Assembly (NCBI GenBank): GCA_001313365.1 | Contig: BBFS01000001.1 | Coordinates: 1-64,000 of the forward strand | DNA from: Paenarthrobacter nitroguajacolicus JCM 14115 | Lineage (GTDB): Bacteria > Actinomycetota > Actinomycetes > Actinomycetales > Micrococcaceae | Length of the DNA stretch: 64,000 nucleotides | Direction: 5' to 3' | Shown here: in pieces, positions 36,483 through 46,737 of the stretch | How positions within the stretch are numbered: position 1 is the stretch's first letter | Layout of the letters: each line of letters opens with the position of its first letter | Notes under the pieces: model-generated | Databases searched by the model: none | What the model saw: only the letters and a program-made list of their open reading frames with translations | Told to the model about the DNA's origin: nothing | Translations under genes and position numbers: made by a program

Positions 36483-37354
36483 CGCGCTCCTATCCATTCT
36501 CGTCTCAGCCCTCGTGCTCGGGTCGCTTTACTCGTTGATGGCCAGCGGACTGTCCCTCATATGGTCCACGCTGGGAGTCTTCAATTACGCTCACGGTGCG
36601 CTCCTGCTGTTGGGGGGGGCATACTTCATCTGGACGTTCTCAGAGAAGGTCGGGCTCCCGGTTCTCCTCGCCTTCGCCGCTGCGGTTCCCCTGCTGGCTT
36701 TACTCGGCATGCTCCTGGACCTCGTCGCAGTCCGGCCATTCATCAGCAGGCCAAACGGAACGCTCTTGGTCATGGTTTCCACCCTCGCTATTGCCAACGC
36801 AGTGGAGGGTGCAGCACAACTGGTCTGGGGGGGACCGCAGAACAAGCAGATAAAGTCCGTGAGCACCTCAACGTTTGCCATGGGCGACGTAAAAATCGCA
36901 AGCTCCACCCTCATCGCCCTGGGCCTGGCCTTAGTCCTGGTTATAGGACTGATTATGTTGCTGCGCACGACGAAGTGGGGGGATGGCCGTCCGGGCAGTG
37001 GAACAAAACAGGGATATGGCAATGCTCGTCGGAATCAGGCCGGCGCGCATATACGCCGGCGTCTTTGCGGTCGCATCAATGCTGGCCTGCGCCGCCGCCT
37101 TCGTTTATGGAACCACCACCACCATTACTCCCACTAAAGGCTTTGAACCCCTGCTGACTGCCTTTGTCGTCCTGGTCTTCGGCGGGTCGGCCACTTTGTG
37201 GGGGGGAACCTTGGTCGGTGCCTTCACCATAGGCCTGTTGGAAGCGGGCACGACGTACTGGCTCGGGCTGCAATGGAGCCCTGTCGCCGTCTTCCTCGTC
37301 CTGGTCCTCATCATGCTGGTCCGCCCCCAAGGCCTAGTGAAAGGACGTTCGTGA
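36475..37354 (+). CDS. ABC transporter permease, LivH type
   Basis: About 291 residues, roughly eight hydrophobic segments. It begins LLSILVSALVLGSLYSLMASGLSLIW, the LivH signature, followed by GVFNYAHGALLLLGAY. The cytoplasmic coupling motif is MAVRAVEQNRDMAMLVGI, and the C-terminus is VFGGSATLWGTLVGAF. ATG 36475 lies 8 bases inside the LivF-type gene. Frame change at the G6 run near 36977; the G7 run at 36612 and others are frame-neutral. Confidence 0.87.
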
Positions 37355-38410
37355 TGAACAGTCTTGGATCCCTCAAGCACTTCGCTACGTGGCCGTTACT
37401 CTTGCTTGCCGCAGCCTTGTTGCCGTATGTCGTCATCAGCGGCTCTGCACGCTTGCTGGCCGCGACGGCGCTCATTTACGCGCTGCTTGCCGCCAGCTGG
37501 AACCTGACCTTGGGCATCGGCGGTATCTTCAACTTTGCCCACGTTGGCTTCTTCGGCGTCGGAGGTTACACGATGGCCGTTGCCACAGTTACATGGGATG
37601 TAAATCCGTGGATCGGGCTCCTTCTGGCAACGGTTGCGGGAGGGCTGGCCGGTGCACTGGCTTACATTCCGGTGATACGCATGCGCGGCATCTACATCGC
37701 ACTTATCACCTTCGTCTTCGTGCAGTTGTGCTACTACCTGGTTCTGGCCATTCCCGGAATCACCGGCGGATCCAGTGGTCTGACGGGCGTGCCGGCCTGA
37801 GCATAGGCAATTTTTCTTTCGCCAAGTACTCGGGGGTTGGGCTACTTATGGTTGCTCGGCGGGGGGGCCGTGGTCCTGCTCCTGGTCCTGCTCCAGGCCA
37901 CCTTACGCAGCCCGTTCGGCAAGAGCCTTATCGCGCTGCGTGACAATGAAAGCCTGGCAGTCAGCCGCGGTATGAACCGCATCAGGCAGCATCTTTTAGC
38001 CTTTGTCCTCAGCGGTGCCGTTGCCGGCGTGACAGGAGCCCTCTATGTTGCCTATTTCCGCGTTGCGGACGTCACGCTCTTCAGCTTCGGATTCGTCACC
38101 CTTGGCTTGAGCATGATCTTCCTCGGCGGCACCGGTCATATCTGGGGGTCCTGTCCTGGGGGGGGCGCTGATAGTCACAGTCATCGACCGCCAACTCACG
38201 GATTTGGGTCCTGCGCGTGCGATCATCATCGGCGTCGGGACCTTGCTGGTTCTTATTTTCCTCCCGAGCGGCATCTCAGGCCTCCTCCAAGACGCACTGG
38301 ACAGAACGCGGAGGATTCTTCGAAGAAACCGGAACAAACCCGCCGAGAAAGCGAACCAACTAACCGCAAGCCAACATTCGGAAGTCGAGGAAACCACACA
38401 TGTCCGTTGA
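37354..38410 (+). CDS. ABC transporter permease, LivM type
   Basis: About 352 residues with a long hydrophobic N-terminal half (WNLTLGIGGIFNFAHVGFFGVGGYTMA is the LivM hallmark), the coupling region SPFGKSLIALRDNESLAVSRGM and a final GTGHIWGPVLGALIV. A hydrophilic charged tail of about 35 residues (from LLQDALDRTRRILRRNR) is longer than usual. ATG 37354 shares one base with the previous stop. Frame changes near 37800 and 38150-38166. Confidence 0.86.
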
Positions 38411-39818
38411 TGCCATGGCCCGAACCGAGCAGAACCAGCGAAGGGCAGTCTTGGACGCAGTGGATCGTCTGGCACCCAGGGTCGTCCAGTCTGTCTCGGA
38501 CGCCGTCAAGATCCCGAGCATAAACCCTAAGTATCCCGGTCAGGACTACGGGAAGCTTGTGGGCGCCGAGGGGGGGGAGGTCAGCGCTCTTATGAATGAT
38601 CTTCATCGCGAAGCGGGTGCCTCGACGGAACTCGTGACAGTTGAGAAGGGCCGGGACAATGCTTGCGGGCGGATTACCGGTACAGGTGGTGGCCGCTCGC
38701 TGCTGCTCAACGGGCACGTGGATGTGGTGCCGCCAAACCGTGAAGGTCTTTGGGACCATGCGCCCTTCTCCGGTTTGATCACCGATGATGCTGTCCATGG
38801 CAGGGGGGGAGCTACGGATAATAAAGCCGGCACAGTCGCCGCGGCATACGCTGCCATCGCTTTAGCCACCGCAGGCATCCGGCTCCAAGGAGATCTTGTG
38901 CTGCAGGCGGTCGTCGGAGAAGAAGTCGGTGACCACCTTTCGGGCACAACGGCAGCTTTGCAAGCAGGATATGGGGCCGACGCTGCAATTGTCTGCGAAC
39001 CGTCGAACTTCTCCGACGCACCTCCCAATCTGGTTCCCAGCACCCCCCCGGGCCTGTTGTGGTTCTCACTGTCCCTTGTCGGTAAAGCGGCGCACTCCGG
39101 TTTGCGGGGGGGTCTTACCATTCATCCAACCCTTGAAGGCGAAGCTTTGGGTGTCAACACCATCGACAAGTTCTGGATCATCTATCACGCCCTGCGGCAG
39201 TTGGAAGATACCTGGGCGCGGCGTGACAGGCACCCCCCCTGTTCCAGCCGGGCTACTTCAATCTCTTGCCCGGGGGGGTGATCCGAGGAAACCCGGAGGG
39301 GGGGTTCTGGTCCCGTTCTTCCTTGCCGACACGCTCACAGTCGAATACTGCGTCTATCACCATCCTGAGCGAAGCAACCACGAAGTCATTGATGAGATCG
39401 AGAAAACCGTGCGTCAAGCTTGCGCCAACGATCCCTGCTGAGCGCCCACCGTCCCGAAATTGACTGGAAGCTCCTATGGCCGCCATACACTGCGCCAGCC
39501 AGCCATGAACTCATCCCCCCCGCGGTCATGAAAGCCCACAGTGATTCTGTCGGCGGGTTTGGCCTCGCCACGCCACCCAAACAGGAAGGGTTCCTCGGTG
39601 TTTGCGACCTCACATGGATGGATGCCCAAGGTATCGACGGGCTCGTTTATGGTCCCGGGGGGGTCGGCCGGACCGCGCACGCGGAAAATGAGTACGTGCC
39701 GATCCACCAGATCATCACCGCAGTGAAGACGTACGCCTTATCCGCAATGGACTACTGCGGCGTCTCGGGCACTGAATCCAGCATCAAACCACCCACAACT
39801 GGCCGGAGGCGCCCATGA
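38400..39818 (+). CDS. M20 family metallohydrolase (ArgE/DapE type)
   Basis: About 473 residues of a di-zinc deacylase/peptidase. Metal ligands: His in LLNGHVDVVPP, Asp in GRGATDNKAG, the Glu pair in VVGEEVGDH, and a late His in GRTAHAENEYVP. The inserted dimerisation domain lies in the middle (SLSLVGKAAHSG). It probably cleaves an acyl or peptide bond of the imported compound. The start overlaps the LivM-type stop by 11 bases; the end overlaps the next ATG (ATGA). Frame changes near 39240, 39270, 39300 and 39438. Confidence 0.84.
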
Positions 39819-41121
39819 ACACCCCCCCTGATATTTTCGTTGCTACCTGCGATCTCGCAGGGCAGGTCAAGGGGGCGGGGGTGCTCCTGGCGAAGCCTAC
39901 GGCTCGGTTCTTCGCTCCGGGCTGGGATGGGTACCGGCGAACCTCGGCATTTCGGCTTTCGGCAGCATAGCGCCGGGCAGTGCCTTCGGCTCAACCGGAG
40001 ACTTGCGCCTGATGCCGGACGAAGCCACCGAAATCACCATTGCCGACGGGCCCGCCACGACTCGACTCAGGGTTTTGGTGGCGGACCAAACACAAGCTGA
40101 CGGAACCGACTGGGACTGCTGTCCCAGGACCTTCCTGCGCCGAGCCATCAGCGACTTTCGGGATCAAACGGGCCTGCGCGTTATCGCCACTTTTGAACAC
40201 GAGTTCGTTTTGGAGGGCCTGCCCCCAATCAGCTCCGTTTTCCTTGCGCAGGCATCTCGACGCCGATCCGTTCGGACCAGACCTGCTGCGTCTCTTGACG
40301 GATTGTGGTCTCGCACCGGAGAACTGGTTGCCTGAATACGGGGGGGCGAACCAGTTTGAAATCACGGTGGAACCGAGCGATCCCCTCACTGCCGCAGACA
40401 GGGCGGTGCTCTTACGCGAATTGGTCCGCGATTTGGCAATCCGACGCGGCCTCAGAGCGTCTTTCGCTCCGCTTCAGGAACCAAACGGTACAGGGACCGG
40501 TGTCCACGTCCACATCAGTTTGGTGGACGACGGCGGTAATCCGGTTCTGCTCGACGCCAACCGTCCGGGCCGGCTATCCGAGGTTGGATCCAGGTTCAGT
40601 GCAGGAATCCTGCGTCACGCCGAAGCACTGACGGCGTGGACAGCACCGAGCCCGGTTTCCTTCATGCGCCTGGCTCCCGATCGATGGAGTGCAGGCGGTA
40701 TCTTCCTGGCGGAACGAAACCGGGAGGCTCTTCTCCGAATCTGTCCAACCAGTTCGCAGGTGGATCTGCTCCGGAGCGCCAATTCAACCTTGAGTACAGG
40801 GCAGCCGATGCAACCGCCAACCCGTGGCTCACGCTTGGTGTCCTGCTCAGGGCCGGTTTGTCCGGAATCGTAGGTGGTGACGAGTATCCAGAACCTGACG
40901 TTTTCCCGGAGACGGCAGGGCCGGCTGAATTGAACGACGTGCCTCGACTCCCGGCTACTCTCCAGGACGCACTTCTGGCCTTGGAAAAAGACCAAAGCGT
41001 GAGGTCGTGGTTCCATCCGGATTTGTTGGCAACGTACTTGGCGGTCAAACGGCATGAGCTCGCCCATGTGGCTGCCCTCGATGATGCTGCCCGAATCAAA
41101 GCGGTATCTGATGTCTACTGA
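39815..41121 (+). CDS. Glutamine-synthetase-like gamma-glutamyl ligase
   Basis: About 430 residues of the GS fold. The beta-grasp N-terminus starts FVATCDLAGQVRGRGVP; metal-site Glu in ATFEHEFVLEG; LPEYGANQFEITVEPSDP; the KP-like ATP loop reads EPNGTGTGVHVHISL; then the substrate part AERNREALLRI. It is much shorter in the N-terminal domain than GlnA and lacks the GlnA adenylylation loop, so it is more likely a ligase that adds glutamate to an amine (PuuA, IpuC and GlnA3 are known examples). It stands directly before a FluG-type amidohydrolase. Frame changes near 39880-39900, 40240, 40340 and 40755. Confidence 0.8.
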
Positions 41122-42268
41122 CCCCATCGAAGGACTCCTGTCCGCCATCGAGGAAATGCCTTTGGTGGACCACCACGTCCATGGAGCGTTGAAGGATGAC
41201 GTTGATCGATCCTCGCTGGAAGAACTGCTGACAGAGTCCGACAGGCCCATTCCTGAATGGATGACGCAATTCGATTCCCAGTTGGGCTTTGCGATTCGTC
41301 GTTGGTGTGCGCCGTTGCTGGGCCTTCCTGCCCATGCGAGTGCCGACGCATACTTTGAACGGCGGGTGGAGCTCGGGACGCCCGAAGTAACCTCACGCCT
41401 GCTCAGGTCTGCAGGAATAGGCCATTTCCTGATCGAGACCGGATATCGCGGGGATCAAATCCACGGCCTTGCGGGGATGAACAGCATCAGCTCAGCCTCA
41501 GTGGGCGAGATCGTCAGGCTCGAGTCCATCGCGGAGTCTCTGGCTTGGGAAGGCGTATCAGCCGCGGATTTCGCTAGTGCCTATACGGCCCGGCTTGCTC
41601 TGGCAACGCAGAACGCGGTTGGAGTCAAGAGCATCATCGCCTACCGTCATGGGTTCGACTTTGACCCAGTCCGGCCGTCCAAAGAAGAGGTGGGAAAGGC
41701 GGCTGCTTCATGGCTCCGTCTGGTAGCAGCCGGTTACGCGCTCCGTGTCTCGGATCCTGTGCTTTTGCGTTTCTTTCTCTGGTCGGGCGTCGACCGCGGC
41801 CTGCCCATACAAATGCACACTGGTACGGCGACCCTGACTTGCGTCTGGACCGCTGCGACCCACTGCTGTTGGTTCCCTGGTTGAAGCTGATTGAACCTTT
41901 GAAAGTGGACGTACTTCTCCTGCACTGCTATCCGTTCCATCGGCACGCAGGTTACCTGGCGCAGGTATTCCCACACGTCTACTTCGATGTCGGGCTTGGG
42001 ACCAACTACACAGGCGTTCAGTCTCTGGAACTGATCAAAGAGTCTCTCGAGCTCGCACCGTTTTCCAAGGTCCTGTTCTCTACGGATGCATGGGGACCTC
42101 CGGAACTGCATTACCTCGGGGGGGCGCGACTATGGCGCGAAGGAATGAGGAAGGTCCTGGGTACCTGGGTTCGCGATGGAGACTGGGCAGAGGAGGACGC
42201 CATTCGAGTAGTTCAGATGGTCGGAAGGGATAACGCGGTGCGCGTCTATGAGCTGGGGGGAGAAGTGA
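41111..42268 (+). CDS. FluG-type amidohydrolase (amidohydrolase 2 fold)
   Basis: About 385 residues. The metal-binding HxH is LVDHHVHGAL near the N-terminus, followed by the second-half signatures IQMHTGYGDPDLRLD, LLHCYPFHRHAGYLA, HVYFDVGLG and KVLFSTDAWGPPELHYLGA, the pattern of the N-terminal half of fungal FluG and bacterial relatives. Its start overlaps the GS-like gene by 11 bases. With the G6 run at 42255-42260 read as GGGGG the gene ends YELGEK at TGA 42266-42268, overlapping the next GTG (GTGA); as written it reads through into the M20D gene. Another frame change near 41822. Confidence 0.82.
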
Positions 42269-43484
42269 ATCCTGAACTGTTTGAGTCGCTCAGGAGACGC
42301 ATTGACCAGGAAATTCCGGGTGCAATAGCACTGCGCCATAAATTGCACAGCATGCCGGATCTATCCGGCTCGGAGGGGCCAACCCTTGAACTGGTCTTGA
42401 ATGCGTTGCCGGGGGACCTGCAAGCCAGGTTTGTGGCCGGAACAGGGGCAGTTCTACGAATTGGCGGGCCGGGCAAAGCGATTGCTATCCGTGCTGAGCT
42501 GGATGCGCTGCCTGCGTTGGAAGAGTCCGAACTCGATTGGGCTTCTAAAAGACCAGGTGTCATGCACGCCTGTGGGCATGACGTTCATCTGGCGGCCGTC
42601 GTTGCCTTGGCCAGGGCCGTCCACTCAACAGCGGGCGCTGCCCCCCCATGGCACTGGTCTTCCAACCCAGGGAAGAAACGTACCCGTCCGGGGCGAAGGA
42701 CATCTGCGCAACGGGGATACTCGCGGAGGAAGACGTTCGGGCCACGGTCGCGGCCCATGTTCAGCCCCTGCTGCCCGGAGGGACAGTGGCGTGCACACCC
42801 GGGGCCGTGAATGCCTCATCGGACGAGTTCGTCATCAATATTCAGGGACGGGGGGGTGGACACGCTGCCTACCCGCACATTGCAGCAGACCCTGTTCTGG
42901 CGTTATCCCACGTTGTGGTCTCGTTGCAAAACATCGTGAGCCGGAACGTGGACCCCATGGATTCGGTCGTCCTCACCATTGCCACCCTTCAGGCCGGTAC
43001 CGCGGCTAACGTCATACCCGGTACGGCCGCTGCCCGCGGAACGGTCCGCACCATGTCCACACCAGTGAGGGCGGAAGTGTTGCGGCGACTTGCTGAGACG
43101 GTCCGCCTGGTTGCAGCGGCCCACGGCTGCAGTGGTGAAGTTACCGTCACCGAAGGCGAACCCGTCCTGGAAAATGATGCGCACATCGTCAAGGCGACTG
43201 CTCCCCCCCTCCTGCTGGCTCTCGGCATGGACGTGGACAGTAATCTCAGGTCTGCGGGGTCCGATGATTTTTCGTACTTTTCGGAAAAGATGCCGTCATT
43301 GATGATGTTCGTGGGTACCAGCGGTGCCGGGGGGGAACGGTTGCACTCAAGCACTTTCGTGCCCCCCCACGACTCTCATGTCCATGATGTGGCGCATGCG
43401 CTACTGGCTGGATACGTTGGCGCCGCCAGGACGTTACTACCCGCCCATGAATTGCCGCTGGTTGTCGCCCCCCCAACAAGCTGA
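42265..43484 (+). CDS. M20D amidohydrolase (amino-acid-conjugate hydrolase type)
   Basis: About 400 residues. Metal and catalytic motifs: ALRHKLHSMPDLSGSE, AIRAELDALPALEE, VMHACGHDVHLAA, FQPREETYPSGA, GRGGHAAYPH in the dimerisation domain and the C-terminal GSDDFSYFSEKMPS. The family includes hippurate, N-acetyl-amino-acid and indole-acetyl-amino-acid hydrolases. It starts at GTG 42265 by overlap with the FluG-type gene. Frame change near 42640-42650 (C7). Last catabolic gene before the RpiR regulator. Confidence 0.84.
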
Positions 43485-43593
43485 CCGCATGCTATCCGTC
43501 AAGCCGTTTTGGGTTTCCTGATTGAATGGGGATCAAAAGCGGAGGCCTTCACAACTACTTCCAGCTTTGCCGCTTATGCAAGAAAGGAATGCC

Positions 43594-44486
43594 ATGTCGC
43601 AGTCCGGACAATTTGAACAGTCTGAGAACCAATCTGCCCGGTTGACCCTAGCGGACAGGATCCGTCAAATACAGGGTTCGCTCTCCCCGGCAGAGCACAA
43701 GCTCTCGCGAGTGTTCCTCGCCAACTATCCGACGGCAGGGTTGGAGTCCACGGTTGAATTCGCCAAAAAAGGCAATGTCAGTGCCCCCCACCGTGCTCAG
43801 GTTCGTCAGCAGACTGGGCTTCAACAAGTACCGGGACTTCCAGGATGCCCTCCGCGAAGAAGTGCAGGCGCGGAGGGCATCCCCGCTGACCCTTCAAGCA
43901 AAATACGCGCTGATTCAGATGCTCCGGAATTGGCTCGGTCAGTGGCCGAAACGGCCGTCGAAGGCATCGAGAGCACGGTCACTTCGCTGCCGGAGCATGA
44001 GTTCGACCGTGCCGTTGCACTTCTATGCAATACCTCACTGCAAATTACTTCGATCGGCGGCAGGTTCTCTCACCTCCTGGCCACCTACTTGGACTTACAC
44101 CTTCGTCTAATGCGACCGAACACCTTGGTGCACGCCCAGCATCCGAACAATGACTCCACATTCATAGCTGACCTCAGCAAGCGCGATGTCTGTGTCTTCT
44201 TTGATTTTCGTCGCTACCAGAAAGACACCGTTGACCTGGCAAAGGCAGCCCGGGGGGAGAGGGGCCAAGATCATCCTCATTACAGACCCGTGGCTCTCAC
44301 CGGTTTCATTTAATGCCGACGTTGTTCTGCCGGCACGGGTGGAGTCTGCGGGTTCGTTCGACAGCATCGTTCCGGCGACCGTTTTGGTGGAAGCTCATCG
44401 CAGCGGTTCACGTCAAACTTGGGCCGGCGGCCGAAGACCGTATGCGGACTTTGGAAGCCGGCTATGGCACAGTGCTCGCCGATTGA
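43594..44486 (+). CDS. RpiR/MurR-family regulator with SIS domain
   Basis: About 295 residues. An N-terminal HTH_6 domain ([24 protein letters not shown], then [30 protein letters not shown]) and a C-terminal SIS domain ([44 protein letters not shown]). Likely local regulator of the upstream operon, sensing a phosphorylated or amino-sugar-like ligand (family knowledge; ligand unknown here). ATG 43594 follows AAAGGA. Frame changes near 43784, 43900, 44255 and 44395. It ends GYGTVLAD at TGA 44484-44486, overlapping the sigma-factor start. Confidence 0.83.
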
Positions 44487-46166
44487 GCCCGGTTTTCTTC
44501 GAGCCGGCCATGTTGCCCAAGGTGAAAGTGACGCTGAACTTGTCGAGCAGGTACGCTCCGGACAATTAGCCTCTTTCGAGAAACTGTACGATCGACACTG
44601 TTTGCCAGCCGCCATGTAGCCGCAGCACAGGCCGACAACGCTGCCGATGTTGATGACGTTGTTGCAGACGCCTTTGCGTATATTCTCCATTCGCTCGCTG
44701 CTGGTAAGGGGGGGCCGGATACATTCTTCCGGGGGCTATTTGCTGACGGCAGTTCGTCGCTTAGCCCATAAGCACAACCAGGCGGCGACCCGCGCAAGCG
44801 TCACGGGTGACGACTTCGTGCTGGACAGCAAGCATGTGGATACTGATCCGGTCATCGCGGACTTCGAATCTTCGGCCATCGCCGGTGCCTTCGCGACGTT
44901 ACCGACACGTTGGCAGGAGGTTCTTTGGTATGTCGACATTGAGGGGGGGATGAAGCCGGCTGCTGCGTCTCCACTGCTAGGCGTGACGCCCAACGCCATA
45001 TCCTCCCTGGTCCTGAGGGCCCGCGAACGACTTCGCCAGGCCTATCTTCAGAATCATGTTGGTTCCGCGGTGGGCGAGGTCTGTGAGGAATATTCAAACC
45101 AACTGGGCGCCTACGCACGTAACGGTCTGGGTTCGCGGTCCGCGGGCAAGATTCGGGAGCACCTGGACAACTGCTCGAAGTGCATGGCACTTCTGGTGGA
45201 CCTCAATGACATGCAGTCTGCAATGCGTGCTGTGGTCTTCCCCCCCATGGTCGCCGGCATAGCTTTCACAGGGGCGATACCTGCGCTGTCGGCAGGGGTG
45301 GGCGGGACCGCTATCAGCGCAGTTGGGTCTCACAGTGCCCACGGGGGCTTTGCCTCTGTTGTTGAAGATGGGTACCGGCGTGTTGGCGGCTTCAGTTGTT
45401 GCTGTTGGTGCTGCCGTAGCAATGGGAGGGACCGGTGCGCCGACCGCCGATGTTCCTGTCGCGGAGGCATCACTGGTACCCGGGCCCACCATTGTGCCGA
45501 GCCAAACGACGGCGCCTGCCGAGCAATCGCCGATGGTCCCGGCCGCGGAGGAGACAGTCAGGCGGAAGGAACAGTTGCCTCCAACGGTTCCACCTTGGTC
45601 AGGCCGTCCAGTCCTAGGCTGGTTAGTCCTGGTCCGATCCTGTCAGCGCGGCAGACATCCCAGGCGTGGGGCAGCTCGCCCGTGGCGTCAGTACCGCCGC
45701 TATTCCCGGGGGGTTTGCTGGCCCTGTCGACCCGATCCCGACTACACTTCCAACGGTGTTACCGACGCCGGGCGCTACGCCGACCGTTGCAGGTACACCT
45801 TCACCAACGCCGCAGGTTGCTGCGACATTTCGCGTAGACCCGGGCACGAGCGCCGCGGAATTGAACATCGTCGTCATCTTTAGCCTTCGAGAAGAAACAG
45901 CACCTGCCACAGCCGAGGCAGTGTTCACTATCTCCGGCGGGGGGGCTCAGATGATCCCCGGAAAGCTGATTGAGCCAGCCGGATGGACATGTAGAACCGA
46001 TAACACAGTCATTGATCAGTTCCGCTGCACCAGCGACAACGTTGATCCGGACAGGTTGGTCTTCTCCATGGGCGTGTACAAATCAGACTCCTCGCGGACG
46101 CGGACCATGGACTACACGTTCAGTGGCGAGGGCATTGAAACAGCCCGCTTCTCCAACGATTTGTAG
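44464..46166 (+). CDS. ECF sigma factor fused to zf-HC2, membrane segment and extracytoplasmic tail
   Basis: About 565 residues in four parts. Sigma region 2: [20 protein letters not shown], then [15 protein letters not shown]. Sigma region 4: [20 protein letters not shown], then [22 protein letters not shown] zinc finger of the zf-HC2 anti-sigma type: [10 protein letters not shown] (H-x3-C-x2-C). Two hydrophobic segments (about 45245-45330 and 45370-45440), a long Pro/Thr-rich linker and a C-terminal domain from about 45820 ending ETARFSNDL. It resembles actinobacterial ECFs with built-in anti-sigma (ECF52-like). ATG 44464 overlaps the RpiR gene by 23 bases. Frame changes near 44610, 44707, 45320, 45560 and 45650. 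Confidence 0.72.
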
Positions 46167-46376
46167 TTGGGTGTGTTGTCTAGGCGGCAAGGGATCACAT
46201 TGACGTCGAGGACTACATCACAGAGGCGTACAGGCTAACGGCCGAGCGGACTGCCGCAAGCGATCTGCCAGAATAGACGGCATTCGCCGTGAGAGGCCAG
46301 ATCGGTGTTCTCAGAAACATGCGCTTGCTCTGCCAAGTTGCCTTGACGCTGGACAGGGACAAGATCATGATGAGTC
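46167..46376. other. Intergenic region with a short coding remnant
   Basis: 210 bases. The frame at 46193-46276 reads DHIDVEDYITEAYRLTAERT, then AASDLPE and TAG, which has protein-like composition but no start codon in frame. It may be the tail of a small antitoxin-like or regulatory protein whose start is broken. No recognised family. Confidence 0.25.
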
Positions 46377-46695
46377 ATGGCAAGGTATAGCGGCGGTCCA
46401 ACTGTTCATCGGGCGATCAAAGGTCCCCCCCGATTGACCGGAGTGTCCCGGTCGAGCCCGCAGGGCTGGAAGGCGGAAGTAGTTACCACGCTGAGGGCTA
46501 TTCAGGAGGTGCGCCAGGCCTGCGATAACACTGAGGTCAGAACCGTCAGATACGCGCGGAAGGCTGGCTTGTCATGGGCAGAGATCGCCACTGCTCTCGG
46601 GGGGTATCCCGCCAAGCGGTATGGGAACGATGGCACGAGCTTGACGAGACCCTGCCCAAGAACGATGCTTGGGGGGGACCTTCTTCCCTGAATGA
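46377..46695 (+). CDS. Small actinobacterial helix-turn-helix protein
   Basis: About 105 residues (or about 83 from GTG 46443). The core RYARKAGLSWAEIATALG continues, after correcting the G6 run at 46600-46605, as VSRQAVWERWHELDETLPK, a helix-turn-helix common in short actinobacterial proteins of unassigned role. After a second G-run correction near 46672 it ends WGTFFPE at TGA 46693-46695. DNA binding is likely; target unknown. It is followed by the NERD gene in the same direction. Confidence 0.6.
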
Positions 46696-46737
46696 CCCGG
46701 AGCCTGAGAGCCCGGCAGCGCCGGAGAGTACACCTGC

